Shown here one piece after another: positions 14,204 to 20,470 of a stretch of 27,081 nucleotides of DNA. Location: positions 1-27,081 of the IMG/VR virus record IMGVR_UViG_3300003321_000852; one strand, written 5' to 3'. Source of the stretch: a virus. Positions within the stretch are counted from its first letter, which is position 1, and the number at the start of each line of letters is the position of its first letter. The position numbers and the translations under genes were made by a program. The notes beneath the pieces were generated by a model. That model made no database searches and was not told the origin of the DNA. It saw only the letters and a program-made list of their open reading frames with translations.

Positions 14204-14880
14204 TATCTACTCCGGCCACTGGGAGGATCGGTGTTCCCCAAGACCACCTGAGAGTAAGACCCGGGGTTCTGGTTGACCTCCCATTCCATCTGCAGTCGAC
14301 GATTGCGGATGTGAACCGTGTTCGGATCGCTCGACATGTACCCGAACTTGAACATGTTGTCCTGGCCGACCGTGTCGTCGATGGATTCGATACGCTCGTC
14401 ACGCTCGTCCGCCAACGCACCATCTTCCACGTAGTACGTCAGGCTTCCCTGAATGTACCCCGATTCGCCCGACATGAACTCGTCCTGCGGGATGACCTCG
14501 GGCTTGTCGAAGATGCTCTGCGTGTGAGCGTCCACCGGCGGCGGAGTGAAGTCGACCATGGGCGTGTTTTCCCCCGGGGGAGTTTCCGTGGGATATTCCG
14601 ACTTCACAATCTTGTGGTACGCGATCTTCTCCGGCATATCGACGACGCTCGGAGTGTGGCCCTTGAGGTCTTCCTGGCTGACCATCGCGACCAGTGCTTC
14701 TTCTGGCGTCGCGAAGGGCTGCTTAGCCTGCGAGTAGAACACCCGCATACCAGCTGTCTCCTTCAAGATACGCTCTTCGAAGTGCAGCGTCAGTCGCTTC
14801 TCGGCGACCTTGTAGCCGACTACGGCGCCAGCCCCGGCGGAGATGAGGCTGGCAGCAGTCACAATCAAAAGGAGCTTCAT
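14203..14880 (-). CDS. Membrane-anchored hypothetical protein, 225 aa
   Basis: An N-terminal hydrophobic segment (LLLIVTAASLISAGAGAVVGY, residues 3-23) looks like an uncleaved anchor, followed by a coiled stretch and a long polar domain with proline-rich parts (TPPPVD around 112-118). The ATG at 14880 has AGCAAGGACG before it. The gene stands between the DUF6353-like protein and the 175-residue protein, so it belongs to the membrane-protein block. Orientation with the C-terminal domain in the cytoplasm or outside cannot be judged. Function unknown. Confidence 0.7.
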   Translation of the reverse strand: MKLLLIVTAASLISAGAGAVVGYKVAEKRLTLHFEERILKETAGMRVFYSQAKQPFATPEEALVAMVSQEDLKGHTPSVVDMPEKIAYHKIVKSEYPTETPPGENTPMVDFTPPPVDAHTQSIFDKPEVIPQDEFMSGESGYIQGSLTYYVEDGALADERDERIESIDDTVGQDNMFKFGYMSSDPNTVHIRNRRLQMEWEVNQNPGSYSQVVLGNTDPPSGRSR

Positions 14881-14893
14881 CGTCCTTGCTCCT

Positions 14894-15838
14894 TCACACC
14901 GGCAGGTCGTGCGCGGTCTTGTCGATCAACTTGAAGATCACGCCGTTGACGTTGAAGTCCAGCAGGATCGACGCCTCGTCACCGTTCACGAAGTCACGCA
15001 CGTGCGGGTTCGTGATGTCGTCAAAGATGCCGAAGTCGATGAAGTCGTCGCCCGGGCCGCCCAGCACCCAGCCCACAACCGCGCCAGCGCCGGTGTGCTC
15101 GAAGCCCAACGCCTGGTAGACCTCGTTCAGGAACACGTGACCGCGGGACTGCAGGAGATCGTTGAAGTAGCTCTGCTGGGCCTGCAGGAAGATCCGGTTG
15201 TACTCCGGGTTGCGCTGCCAGTCCTTGCACTGCTCCGCGAAGAAGCGCGCGTACTGCGACGGACCCTCGGCCCGCTTGTGGACGACCGTCTTCTCCTTAC
15301 CGTCCTTGCCCTGCACGGTCTCGGTGATCTCGCGTGTGCCGAACTGGAACTCACGATCGGCGTCGTCGCCCAGCTGCTCCCGGACGCGAGAACGGTACTT
15401 CTGGAACGCCTGGTCGACGGTCGCGTACGCCGCGGTCAGCGAGGCGTTCCGACGGTTCAGCGTGATGTGCGAGCCGGTCAGGAGCCCGATGGAGATCATC
15501 ATCAGGCCCGCGGCCGGCGCGTACAGCTTGGTGACCGCGAGAATCGTCTTGATCCGCAGCGCCATCTGGTCCTTGGCGTAGATCTTCTCGTCGTAGCCGA
15601 CCTCGAACCCGTGGCCGATCTGCTGCTTGTACTCCTCGTGCAGCAACTCGGACTTGGTCTGCTGGTCCTCGGTCTCGGACAGAGTCTCGCTGATCTTCAT
15701 GGTCGCGCGGCACGCGAGAACGGTGGCGCCCACGACGCCCACGACGCCCACGCCGAACATGATCTGCGGCGAGGTCTTCTGCAGGTGCAGCAGCGGACGA
15801 CCCAGCTTGTGGGCCACCGCATCCGGAAGGAACTTCAT
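14894..15838 (-). CDS. DUF6353-like phage membrane protein
   Basis: The N-terminal segment PQIMFGVGVVGVVGATVLACRATMKI and a second one (LYAPAAGLMMISIGLLTGSH) are the two membrane segments expected in this family, joined by a long helical region with EEYKQQ; the second is followed by RRNASLTAAYATVDQAFQKYR, matching the family pattern as I remember it. The soluble C-terminal half ends with a beta-like domain. I take the ATG at 15838 because AAGGATGATC precedes it; the ATG at 15844 directly touches the AAGG. A second member of the same family lies at 17495-18268. The role in infection is unknown; membranes of the host are the likely site. Confidence 0.7.
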   Translation of the reverse strand: MKFLPDAVAHKLGRPLLHLQKTSPQIMFGVGVVGVVGATVLACRATMKISETLSETEDQQTKSELLHEEYKQQIGHGFEVGYDEKIYAKDQMALRIKTILAVTKLYAPAAGLMMISIGLLTGSHITLNRRNASLTAAYATVDQAFQKYRSRVREQLGDDADREFQFGTREITETVQGKDGKEKTVVHKRAEGPSQYARFFAEQCKDWQRNPEYNRIFLQAQQSYFNDLLQSRGHVFLNEVYQALGFEHTGAGAVVGWVLGGPGDDFIDFGIFDDITNPHVRDFVNGDEASILLDFNVNGVIFKLIDKTAHDLPV

Positions 15839-15854
15839 GATCATCCTTGTCTGT

Positions 15855-16487
15855 TCAGTCGAGGGGAATGGTGTCGGGCAGAATCAGCGTATATCCCTCG
15901 CGGACCCTGCGAACGTCGCTTCCGCGGAGGTCGGTCCAGCCCCACTTCTCGTCGATGTATTCGGAACTCCATCCGATGAGGCTGTGCAGATCCCGCACGC
16001 TCACGAACTCGTATCCCTCGAGAAGCTCGTACATCTTCGTCAAGACCGCATCGGCCTCGACCCTGGTGGCGAACAACAGATCATCGATCGGCCGTCCCTT
16101 GAGAGACGCATTGGGCTGTCTCCCCATGGTGTGGCGTCCCACGGGGTTGTTTCCCCGCTCGCTGTACCGAGTGTAGTTCGTCGGACCCGGAGAAACGGTC
16201 GGTCGATATCCACCCGGACGGCGTGAGCCACGGCTGTCGCCGTACAGCATGCGTTCGAAGAACGTGCTGGCCATCTCGTTCAGCATGTCCTTGGCCTGAG
16301 GGATCAGCACCTCGGTCACGATGTAGTTCGTCACGGTCTTGCTGTCGCCACCGATGAAAATATCGTGGATCCGCCGTCCGAGAGGCTTCTTCCGCGACGC
16401 GACTTCACCGGTGACAACTTGCTCCACCACCTTGTCGGGCGTGGGTTTGGGAGCACCTGGCTGCGGCCTTCCCGGCAATTCGCTCAT
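15855..16487 (-). CDS. Conserved phage protein, companion of DUF6353 genes, 210 aa
   Basis: Residues 20-90 contain a basic stretch (GEVASRKKPLGRR), HDIFIGGDSKTVTNYIVTEV and LIPQAKDMLNEMASTFFERML, a pattern I recall from proteins next to DUF6353 genes in phages of other phyla. A glycine- and arginine-rich linker (GSRRPGGYRP) follows, then a compact domain containing SVRDLHSLIGW and WTDLRGSDVRRVREGY. The ATG at 16487 follows GGAAAGAGGACC. There is no transmembrane segment, though the middle helix could be membrane-associated. Function unknown; the repeated co-occurrence suggests it works with the membrane proteins. Confidence 0.7.
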   Translation of the reverse strand: MSELPGRPQPGAPKPTPDKVVEQVVTGEVASRKKPLGRRIHDIFIGGDSKTVTNYIVTEVLIPQAKDMLNEMASTFFERMLYGDSRGSRRPGGYRPTVSPGPTNYTRYSERGNNPVGRHTMGRQPNASLKGRPIDDLLFATRVEADAVLTKMYELLEGYEFVSVRDLHSLIGWSSEYIDEKWGWTDLRGSDVRRVREGYTLILPDTIPLD

Positions 16488-16502
16488 GGTCCTCTTTCCT
16501 GC

Positions 16503-16530
16503 GAAAACCTTGAGCCCTTGTAAGGGGCTC
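16503..16530 (-). terminator. Intrinsic terminator after the 86-aa membrane protein
   Basis: On the minus strand GAGCCC(C)TTACAAGGGCTC (16530-16512) forms a hairpin followed by AAGGTTTTC. The stem and the trailing AAGGTTTT resemble the terminators at 18913-18940 and 19427-19457. It lies ten bases after the stop codon at 16540. Confidence 0.6.
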
Positions 16531-16539
16531 GCGGGTTTG

Positions 16540-16800
16540 TCAGTCCTCGGATTCGGAAGTGTTCTTTCGGGTCTTGATGCTCTTGAAGGCGGTGATCAGC
16601 TCGTCGATCTGGTGGTCGGTGTAGTTGCCGGTGATCTCGCCCACGGCTCCACCAATCGCAACGCTGGCAGTCCCCACCATCACCTTGTTCGGGATGGATT
16701 CGGTGTCCACGTTGTTCTTGATGAAGTCGCTGACGATCTTGGCAGTACCCGCCGCGACGACGTACTTCACGACCTTCTTCAGAAGCACAATCTTGTCCAT
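16540..16800 (-). CDS. Small membrane protein, 86 aa
   Basis: The protein starts MDKIVLLKKVVKYVVAAGTAK, has a hydrophobic glycine-rich segment (VMVGTASVAIGGAVGEITG, about 43-61) and ends in a charged tail (KTRKNTSESED). The ATG at 16800 follows AAAGGAA at five bases; the upstream ATG in the same frame would put the start inside the promoter's transcribed leader. It has its own TTTACA-TATAAT promoter and terminator, so it forms a one-gene cassette. Small phage membrane proteins of this sort appear beside DUF6353 genes; the role is unknown. Confidence 0.75.
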   Translation of the reverse strand: MDKIVLLKKVVKYVVAAGTAKIVSDFIKNNVDTESIPNKVMVGTASVAIGGAVGEITGNYTDHQIDELITAFKSIKTRKNTSESED

Positions 16801-16825
16801 TGCATTTCCTTTGTCGTAGGGTCTC

Positions 16826-16850
16826 ATTATAGACCCTGTAATTCTTGCGA
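16826..16850 (-). promoter_or_regulatory. Promoter of the repeated TTTACA-TATAAT type
   Basis: Minus strand: TTCGCAAGAATTACAGGGTC then TATAATGAGACC. The TTCGCAAG, TTACAnGG, TATAAT and GAGACC elements keep the same spacing as in the copies near 19200 and 19664. The -10 lies 26 bases before the start codon of the gene at 16800, leaving a very short leader. Confidence 0.7.
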
Positions 16851-16893
16851 ATGGGAAAGCAGGGGCGCATCGGGGGTCACAATTGTCGTTTAA

Positions 16894-16936
16894 GATTCGC
16901 GTTGGTCAAGAGGTGAGACCGGGCCTCTCGCGAATC
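16894..16936 (-). terminator. Stem-loop after the 177-aa gene
   Basis: GATTCGCG (16894-16901) pairs with CGCGAATC (16929-16936), and an inner AGAGG/CCTCT (16909-16913, 16924-16928) extends it. It sits 17 bases past the stop at 16953, but the trailing bases on the minus strand (TTAAACGAC) are not a U run, so termination is only a possibility. Confidence 0.4.
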
Positions 16937-16952
16937 CCCCACCCGTGGTCTG

Positions 16953-17486
16953 TCAGGCGCCGAAGATCTTCGCGTATGTCGCCTTCTGCTGCTCCGGCGT
17001 CATGCTCGCGAACTCCTTGGGCGTGGGACGCCGGTTCTCCTTCTCCCAGGCCGGACGATTGTCCTCGGTCTTGCCCATGATCTCGGCCAGCTCGGAGTTC
17101 TTCTCGACCTCAGCACGGAACTTGTCCTGGACCTCCTTGGGCATGAGGGCCTCGAGGAACTCCACACCCGCGCTGGGAGTCGTGATGAACTTCCACAGCA
17201 GCTCGTCGATCGCCGGCGAGTCCATGATGGACTTCTTGGCCTCGGGAGTCTTGATGAAGTCGGCGCCGTCCTCGGATCGCACACCCGCGGCCAACTCGAT
17301 GATCTCGCGGTACGTGCTGACCAGCGCGCTGAAGTCCATCTTCTGGGCGGCCATCTGCAGACGCGCGTGCCACTTCTCCAGCTCCAGCTGGAGCTGGGCG
17401 ACCTCGAGCTTCGTCAGGTGGAACCAGAAGTCCTTCGTGTGCTCCACCTGGTTGAAGTCTTTCCAGGTGAGGGTCTGCTTGATCAC
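16953..17486 (-). CDS. Conserved phage protein, 177 aa
   Basis: From the GTG at 17486 (AGGAGA before it) the protein begins VIKQTLTWKDFNQVEHTKDF and continues FWFHLTKLEVAQLQLELEKW, then SEDGADFIKTPEAKK and AIDELLWKFITTP. This is the pattern of a phage family (I remember it as ...DFNG...FyFNLtkaE...DGkrFIKs...T.AY.eL) that is conserved across phages of Firmicutes and Actinobacteria and often lies near DUF6353 genes. Its task is not known to me. A C-terminal tail with PTPKEFASMTPEQQKATYAK is added. The reading frame upstream of the GTG is a shadow of the neighbouring gene. Confidence 0.7.
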   Translation of the reverse strand: MIKQTLTWKDFNQVEHTKDFWFHLTKLEVAQLQLELEKWHARLQMAAQKMDFSALVSTYREIIELAAGVRSEDGADFIKTPEAKKSIMDSPAIDELLWKFITTPSAGVEFLEALMPKEVQDKFRAEVEKNSELAEIMGKTEDNRPAWEKENRRPTPKEFASMTPEQQKATYAKIFGA

Positions 17487-17494
17487 GGTCTCTC

Positions 17495-18268
17495 CTACAT
17501 GCAACGGTCGTAGCCCCGAACGGGGCTGGTGCGGAACTGGATCGAAATGGCAGGCTTGTCGTCGACAAGTGTTGCCGTGTACTGCACGTCCAGGAGCTGA
17601 TCGGAATTCCATCCGACCTCGTCCGAGAAGATGGTGCCGCTGAGGCCGAGCTTCTCGTAGAACTCCGTGAGTGACGCGTGGTAGAAATTGTTGATCTGAT
17701 TGTTGATCTCGTTGACGGCCCGTTCCACCTTGGCGTACTCCTGCTTGAAGAGCCGACCAGTCAGCGCGTCGTGGAACAAGACTTCCGAGCCGGTGATGAT
17801 GATCGTGTTGGCGCCGTCGATCTTCTTGATCTGCTCCGCCGCCAGCTCCGCCCGCATTTTCTCTTCCTTCTGCGGGCCCAGCGTGGTGACGACCTTCTTC
17901 TTGTACTCCTCGGCCAACTCCTCCGAGAGCTTGAATGCAGCCGTGATCGCGGCAGCACGTCGCGTGCCAATACTGTTCGCAGCGATGATGCAGGTCGCAG
18001 TTCCCGCCAGCACGACCGCGCCGGGGATGAACTCCTTCCAGTACGTCTTGACGAGGTGCTTGGTCGACAGGAGCTCGTCGTCGGGCTCACCGTTCAACTG
18101 AATCTCTTCGTGGAACTGCGTACTCGCGTCCAAGCCCACACGAAACGCAGCACGGCCGGTCAGCGCTGCGGATGTGACGGCTCCGGCGACACCGAGACCC
18201 GTGAGGATTCCGGTGGAATTGTCGATGACGAACTTCTCTGCGGCTTTCAGAAACAACTTCACGTTCAT
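17495..18268 (-). CDS. DUF6353-like phage membrane protein, second copy
   Basis: The 257-residue protein matches the DUF6353 pattern more closely than the other copy: an N-terminal segment VIDNSTGILTGLGVAGAVTS, then KTYWKEFIPGAVVLAGTATC with the second membrane segment, IGTRRAAAITAAFKLSEELA, EEYKKKVVTTLG, a GSEVLFHDALTGRLFK segment, NEINNQINN, and LTEFYEKLGL...EVGWNSDQLLDV near the end. The ATG at 18268 follows CGAGAGACC. This family is found in phages of distant hosts, so the protein probably serves a general need at the host membrane; its activity is unknown. It is followed nine bases later by the 177-residue conserved protein. Confidence 0.75.
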   Translation of the reverse strand: MNVKLFLKAAEKFVIDNSTGILTGLGVAGAVTSAALTGRAAFRVGLDASTQFHEEIQLNGEPDDELLSTKHLVKTYWKEFIPGAVVLAGTATCIIAANSIGTRRAAAITAAFKLSEELAEEYKKKVVTTLGPQKEEKMRAELAAEQIKKIDGANTIIITGSEVLFHDALTGRLFKQEYAKVERAVNEINNQINNFYHASLTEFYEKLGLSGTIFSDEVGWNSDQLLDVQYTATLVDDKPAISIQFRTSPVRGYDRCM

Positions 18269-18281
18269 GGTCTCTCGTTTC

Positions 18282-18392
18282 CTACTGGTAGTGATGTCCG
18301 CCGAACACGAGCGCGATGACAGGGAGCGTAATACCGATCATGGCACAAATCGCGATAGCGATCAGTGCAGCAACCCACCAGGGCACCTTCAT
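18282..18392 (-). CDS. Single-span membrane peptide, 36 aa
   Basis: ATG at 18392, with AAGGAG nine bases upstream, gives MKVPWWVAALIAIAICAMIG and a second hydrophobic part ending GGHHYQ. An ATG at 18425 would add 11 residues and overlap the previous stop but has no clear ribosome-binding site. It is one of several very small hydrophobic proteins in this region; holin-like or membrane-regulatory roles are possible. Confidence 0.6.
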   Translation of the reverse strand: MKVPWWVAALIAIAICAMIGITLPVIALVFGGHHYQ

Positions 18393-18417
18393 GTAGTAAT
18401 GCTCCTTCGCGCTGTGC

Positions 18418-18876
18418 CTAGACATGTGTCAGATCGATCTGTCGCGAAACTCCCATCATCGTCATGGTGTACGACAGCGTGCCGTTGCCGACCGTGAACT
18501 CCTTGGTGTCGCTCTCCACCAGCAGCGCCTGCGTGTTGTCCTTGACCGACGCGATGTTGGTACCGGGCTTCGCCAAGTTGTCGAACGAACCCCGCCAGTA
18601 GGTGATCGTCGTGTTCTCGTTCGTCATGGTGATCACAATGGACTTGCCTTCGACGGAGGCACGGATCTGGACACCGTAGCTCTCACCCTCGTAGGCACCG
18701 TCCAGCGTACTGGCTTCGACGGGGACCACGGTCGGGGTCGGCTGCGCGGCGCCCGCGCGCTCGAAGCTGCTGTGGCCGTCCGGGCCCAGCGAGAACACGT
18801 ACAGCATGGCCAGGACGCCCGCGACGATCACGCCGCCGGTCAGGATCGGCCAGTACTTCTTCAGCAGGTGCTGCAT
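18418..18876 (-). CDS. Membrane-anchored extracytoplasmic protein, 152 aa
   Basis: From the ATG at 18876 (GAGGAATATC before it) the protein begins MQHLLKKYWPILTGGVIVAG and has one membrane segment to about residue 30. A Pro/Ala/Thr linker (AAQPTPTVVPVEAST) is followed by a beta-rich domain of about 100 residues (YGVQIRASVEGKSIVITMTN and onward). Positive residues before the segment favour N-in, C-out, so the beta domain should face outside the cell membrane. An ATG four codons further up has a poorer ribosome-binding site. It could be a superinfection-exclusion or surface protein, but nothing shows this directly. Confidence 0.7.
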   Translation of the reverse strand: MQHLLKKYWPILTGGVIVAGVLAMLYVFSLGPDGHSSFERAGAAQPTPTVVPVEASTLDGAYEGESYGVQIRASVEGKSIVITMTNENTTITYWRGSFDNLAKPGTNIASVKDNTQALLVESDTKEFTVGNGTLSYTMTMMGVSRQIDLTHV

Positions 18877-18912
18877 GATATTCCTCATTTCTAGTCGTTG
18901 TCTGACCCTACG

Positions 18913-18940
18913 AAAAAAACCTAAGCCCCTGTTCGGGGCT
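18913..18940 (-). terminator. Intrinsic terminator after the 74-aa gene
   Basis: On the minus strand AGCCCC-GAACA-GGGGCT (18940-18924) is followed by TAGGTTTTTTT, a classic stem plus U run. It stands between the gene ending at 18952 and the next start at 18876. Confidence 0.8.
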
Positions 18941-18951
18941 CGGTTCTTGTT

Positions 18952-19176
18952 CTACTTGTCGTCGGCCTTGAGTGCATTCACAGCGATCTGGCAAGCGGCG
19001 TTCAGTACAATCGTGGCGCCAACAATCACGCCAGCGACGATGAGCGTCTCCTTGATCATTCCACCTGCGATCTGTGCGATCTCAGTGGCTTCGGTCTTGG
19101 AGACCTCAACGGTCTGGGTCTTGTTGTCGTCCTTCTTGACGAGCGACACCTGGACAGCGCGGTTCTTGAACCACAT
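18952..19176 (-). CDS. Small membrane protein, 74 aa
   Basis: The N-terminal 40 residues are polar (KKDDNKTQTVEVSKTEATEI), and one hydrophobic helix lies at about 39-65 (MIKETLIVAGVIVGATIVLN, ACQIAV). The ATG at 19176 follows AAAGGATAAGCC, a leader sequence also found in front of the gene at 20062, which suggests copied regulatory DNA. The gene has its own repeated-type promoter and a strong terminator, making a monocistronic cassette. Function unknown. Confidence 0.75.
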   Translation of the reverse strand: MWFKNRAVQVSLVKKDDNKTQTVEVSKTEATEIAQIAGGMIKETLIVAGVIVGATIVLNAACQIAVNALKADDK

Positions 19177-19199
19177 GGCTTATCCTTTCGTAGGGTCTC

Positions 19200-19226
19200 A
19201 TTATAAGCCATGTAAATCTTGCGAAT
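19200..19226 (-). promoter_or_regulatory. Promoter of the repeated TTTACA-TATAAT type
   Basis: Minus strand: TTCGCAAGATTTACATGGCT then TATAATGAGACC, 24 bases upstream of the gene at 19176. This is the best copy of the motif. There is no -35 at normal distance; the conserved TTTACATGG abuts the -10. Confidence 0.75.
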
Positions 19227-19327
19227 CAGCGGTGATGTACGGCGAGCCACATGACTGCTGCCAGCACAAATCCCAATCCGATCAACCACGTGACCAAAAT
19301 GGCAATGGCTAGCTTCATGTCGTTCAT
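19226..19327 (-). CDS. Small hydrophobic peptide, 33 aa
   Basis: ATG at 19327 overlaps the stop of the upstream 30-codon ORF (ATGA) and gives MNDMKLAIAILVTWLIGLGF and VLAAVMWLAVHHR, one membrane helix. Its stop codon lies inside the upstream element of the next promoter. Coupled translation with the preceding peptide makes a two-component membrane pair plausible. Confidence 0.55.
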   Translation of the reverse strand: MNDMKLAIAILVTWLIGLGFVLAAVMWLAVHHR

Positions 19328-19416
19328 AGGCCCGCGGGGACGATCTTCTGCAGAAAATAGATCCACACCAGGAGAACAATCGTCACGATGATGGTCCAGA
19401 AAATGATCCTGCCCAT
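19324..19416 (-). CDS. Small hydrophobic peptide, 30 aa
   Basis: ATG at 19416 with GGAGG five bases upstream; the product MGRIIFWTIIVTIVLLVWIY (then FLQKIVPAGL) is almost entirely one membrane helix. The ribosome-binding site follows directly after the terminator hairpin of the previous gene, so read-through or a weak promoter must supply transcription. Confidence 0.55.
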   Translation of the reverse strand: MGRIIFWTIIVTIVLLVWIYFLQKIVPAGL

Positions 19417-19426
19417 GTCATCCTCC

Positions 19427-19457
19427 AAAACCTAAAGCCCTTGTGGGGGGCTTTAGG
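19427..19457 (-). terminator. Intrinsic terminator after the 54-aa gene
   Basis: On the minus strand CCTAAAGCCC (19457-19448) pairs with GGGCTTTAGG (19440-19431) across a seven-base loop and is followed by TTTTGG. The trailing AGGTTTT and the AAGCCC core match the other terminators of this region. Confidence 0.75.
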
Positions 19458-19475
19458 ATCGATTCGCGGGTGAGG

Positions 19476-19640
19476 TCAGTCCTCGTTGAGCGCGAGGTTG
19501 GCAGCGCCTTCCTTGCGGGCCTTGAGCTGGTCGATCTTCTTCCACACGAAGCTCACCGTCGCGTAGACGGCAAATCCGGTGGCAGCGGCAGCGATCAGCT
19601 GGGCGGCAAGACGGCCGTTGTCTTCCTGGTTCTCGTCCAT
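19476..19640 (-). CDS. Small membrane protein, 54 aa
   Basis: From the ATG at 19640 the product is MDENQEDNGRLAAQLIAAAA followed by TGFAVYATVSFVWKKIDQLK, one membrane helix with an acidic start and a basic end, finishing LNED. AAAGGAAACGTC lies before the start. A repeated-type promoter lies just upstream and a terminator just after, giving a one-gene cassette. The last codons and following bases (GAGGACTGAC) resemble the end of the gene at 16540, hinting that the cassettes arose by duplication. Confidence 0.65.
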   Translation of the reverse strand: MDENQEDNGRLAAQLIAAAATGFAVYATVSFVWKKIDQLKARKEGAANLALNED

Positions 19641-19663
19641 GACGTTTCCTTTCATCGGGTCTC

Positions 19664-19690
19664 ATTATAGCCCTTGTAAAACTTGCGAAT
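19664..19690 (-). promoter_or_regulatory. Promoter of the repeated TTTACA-TATAAT type
   Basis: Minus strand: ATTCGCAAGTTTTACAAGGG then CTATAATGAGACCC, 24 bases upstream of the gene at 19640, with all four conserved elements at the usual spacing. Confidence 0.7.
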
Positions 19691-19697
19691 CCCAAAA

Positions 19698-19713
19698 AAT
19701 ATAATCCCCGTAA
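19698..19713 (-). promoter_or_regulatory. Second, weaker promoter-like copy in tandem
   Basis: Minus strand TTTACGGGGATTATATT repeats the TTTACnGG box and an AT-rich -10 (TATATT) 8 bases before the full copy at 19690. It resembles the version in front of the VRR-NUC gene (ACATGGATTATAAT). It may be an old copy, a second start point or a binding site only. Confidence 0.4.
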
Positions 19714-19717
19714 ACTC

Positions 19718-19758
19718 GAAAAACCTTAAGACGTGTTTTCGGGTCACACGCCTTAAGG
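19718..19758 (-). terminator. Intrinsic terminator after the 92-aa gene
   Basis: On the minus strand CCTTAAGGCGTGT (19758-19746) pairs with ACACGTCTTAAGG (19736-19724) with one mismatch and is followed by TTTTTC. An outer CTCGAA/TTCGAG pair extends it. The stem is the longest of the four related terminators here. Confidence 0.75.
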
Positions 19759-19783
19759 CTTCGAGATTCCTCTGGTCTACAGT

Positions 19784-20062
19784 TCAGACGATCTTCTTCA
19801 GAAGTCCGAACGCCTTCGATGCGATCACGTGCGCACGCTCGTGGTGGAGGATCAGCAGCAAGCCAGCGAGGTGCGTCACGACGGGGGCAGCCACGACCAG
19901 GTTCAACTTCTCCTTGGAACGGAGTTCGTATGCCTTGGTCACGGCCGTCAACATCGCGGCGTAGTTCTCGTTGTACTCGGGCTCATCGTCCATCATCTGA
20001 TACGTGCGCATGATCATCGCGTCGAAACCGGTCTTGACTTCGTCTTCCGTACGCTTGAACAT
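19784..20062 (-). CDS. Conserved small phage protein, 92 aa
   Basis: The protein reads MFKRTEDEVKTGFDAMIMRT, then YNENYAAMLTAVTKAYELRS, and ends with APVVTHLAGLLLILHHERAH and VIASKAFGLLKKIV. A hydrophobic segment lies at about 62-73. I recall the ending ...ILxYERxHVITSKA from small phage proteins that accompany DUF6353 genes, so this is probably one of the conserved set. The ATG at 20062 has the same AAAGGATAAGCC leader as the gene at 19176. Own promoter and terminator. Function unknown. Confidence 0.75.
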   Translation of the reverse strand: MFKRTEDEVKTGFDAMIMRTYQMMDDEPEYNENYAAMLTAVTKAYELRSKEKLNLVVAAPVVTHLAGLLLILHHERAHVIASKAFGLLKKIV

Positions 20063-20084
20063 GGCTTATCCTTTCGGTGGTCTC

Positions 20085-20110
20085 ACTATAAGCCATGTAA
20101 ATCGTGCGAG
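20085..20110 (-). promoter_or_regulatory. Promoter of the repeated TTTACA-TATAAT type
   Basis: Minus strand: CTCGCACGATTTACATGGCT then TATAGTGAGACC, 23 bases upstream of the gene at 20062. The -10 is TATAGT and the upstream element is CTCGCACG, both one or two changes from the best copy at 19226-19200. Confidence 0.65.
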
Positions 20111-20470
20111 TTACTCCTGGATCTTCTGTTCTCGCTTCACGTTCAGGGTGACCTGGCCACCCTCCTTGAATATCGGGTTGACCGCAGTGTCCACGACCCT
20201 CATGCCGGCCACGGTACCGTCAGGATCCTGCGTGATCACCAGGTCACCCAGCGTGTTCTGGATCTGGTAGTTCTTGGAACTCTTCCCCAGCAACGCACCG
20301 AGGAAAGTGTCGAACGCGGTCACGACAGCCGCCACCACCGAAGCATTCTCCCAGTGGAGAATCAGCCCCAGGGTGATGATGAACGCCGCGACCGCGGGCA
20401 GCACGACCAGCGCGATCCACTTGAAGAAGTCATACCACTTGGGCGGCAAGGAAAAACCGTTGTCATCCAC
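20111..20470 (-). CDS. Holin (r1t-like), 119 aa
   Basis: The N-terminal part, LPPKWYDFFKWIALVVLPAV and AAFIITLGLIL, is a membrane helix, and ASVVAAVVTAFDTFLGALLG is a second; the sequence KWxAxVxLPA...TAFDTFLGxLLG(K)S is typical of r1t-type and actinophage holins that form the lysis hole in the host membrane. The charged C-terminal 55 residues (LVITQDPDGTVAGMRVVD) form a cytoplasmic tail longer than in the smallest holins. The ATG at 20470 overlaps the upstream gene. No endolysin lies in this window. Confidence 0.7.
   Translation of the reverse strand: MDDNGFSLPPKWYDFFKWIALVVLPAVAAFIITLGLILHWENASVVAAVVTAFDTFLGALLGKSSKNYQIQNTLGDLVITQDPDGTVAGMRVVDTAVNPIFKEGGQVTLNVKREQKIQE

Noticed and set aside
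14843-15979. Plus-strand open frame of 378 codons
   Set aside because: Antisense of the DUF6353-like and anchored proteins; low-complexity Leu/Val/Arg composition and no ribosome-binding site or motif.
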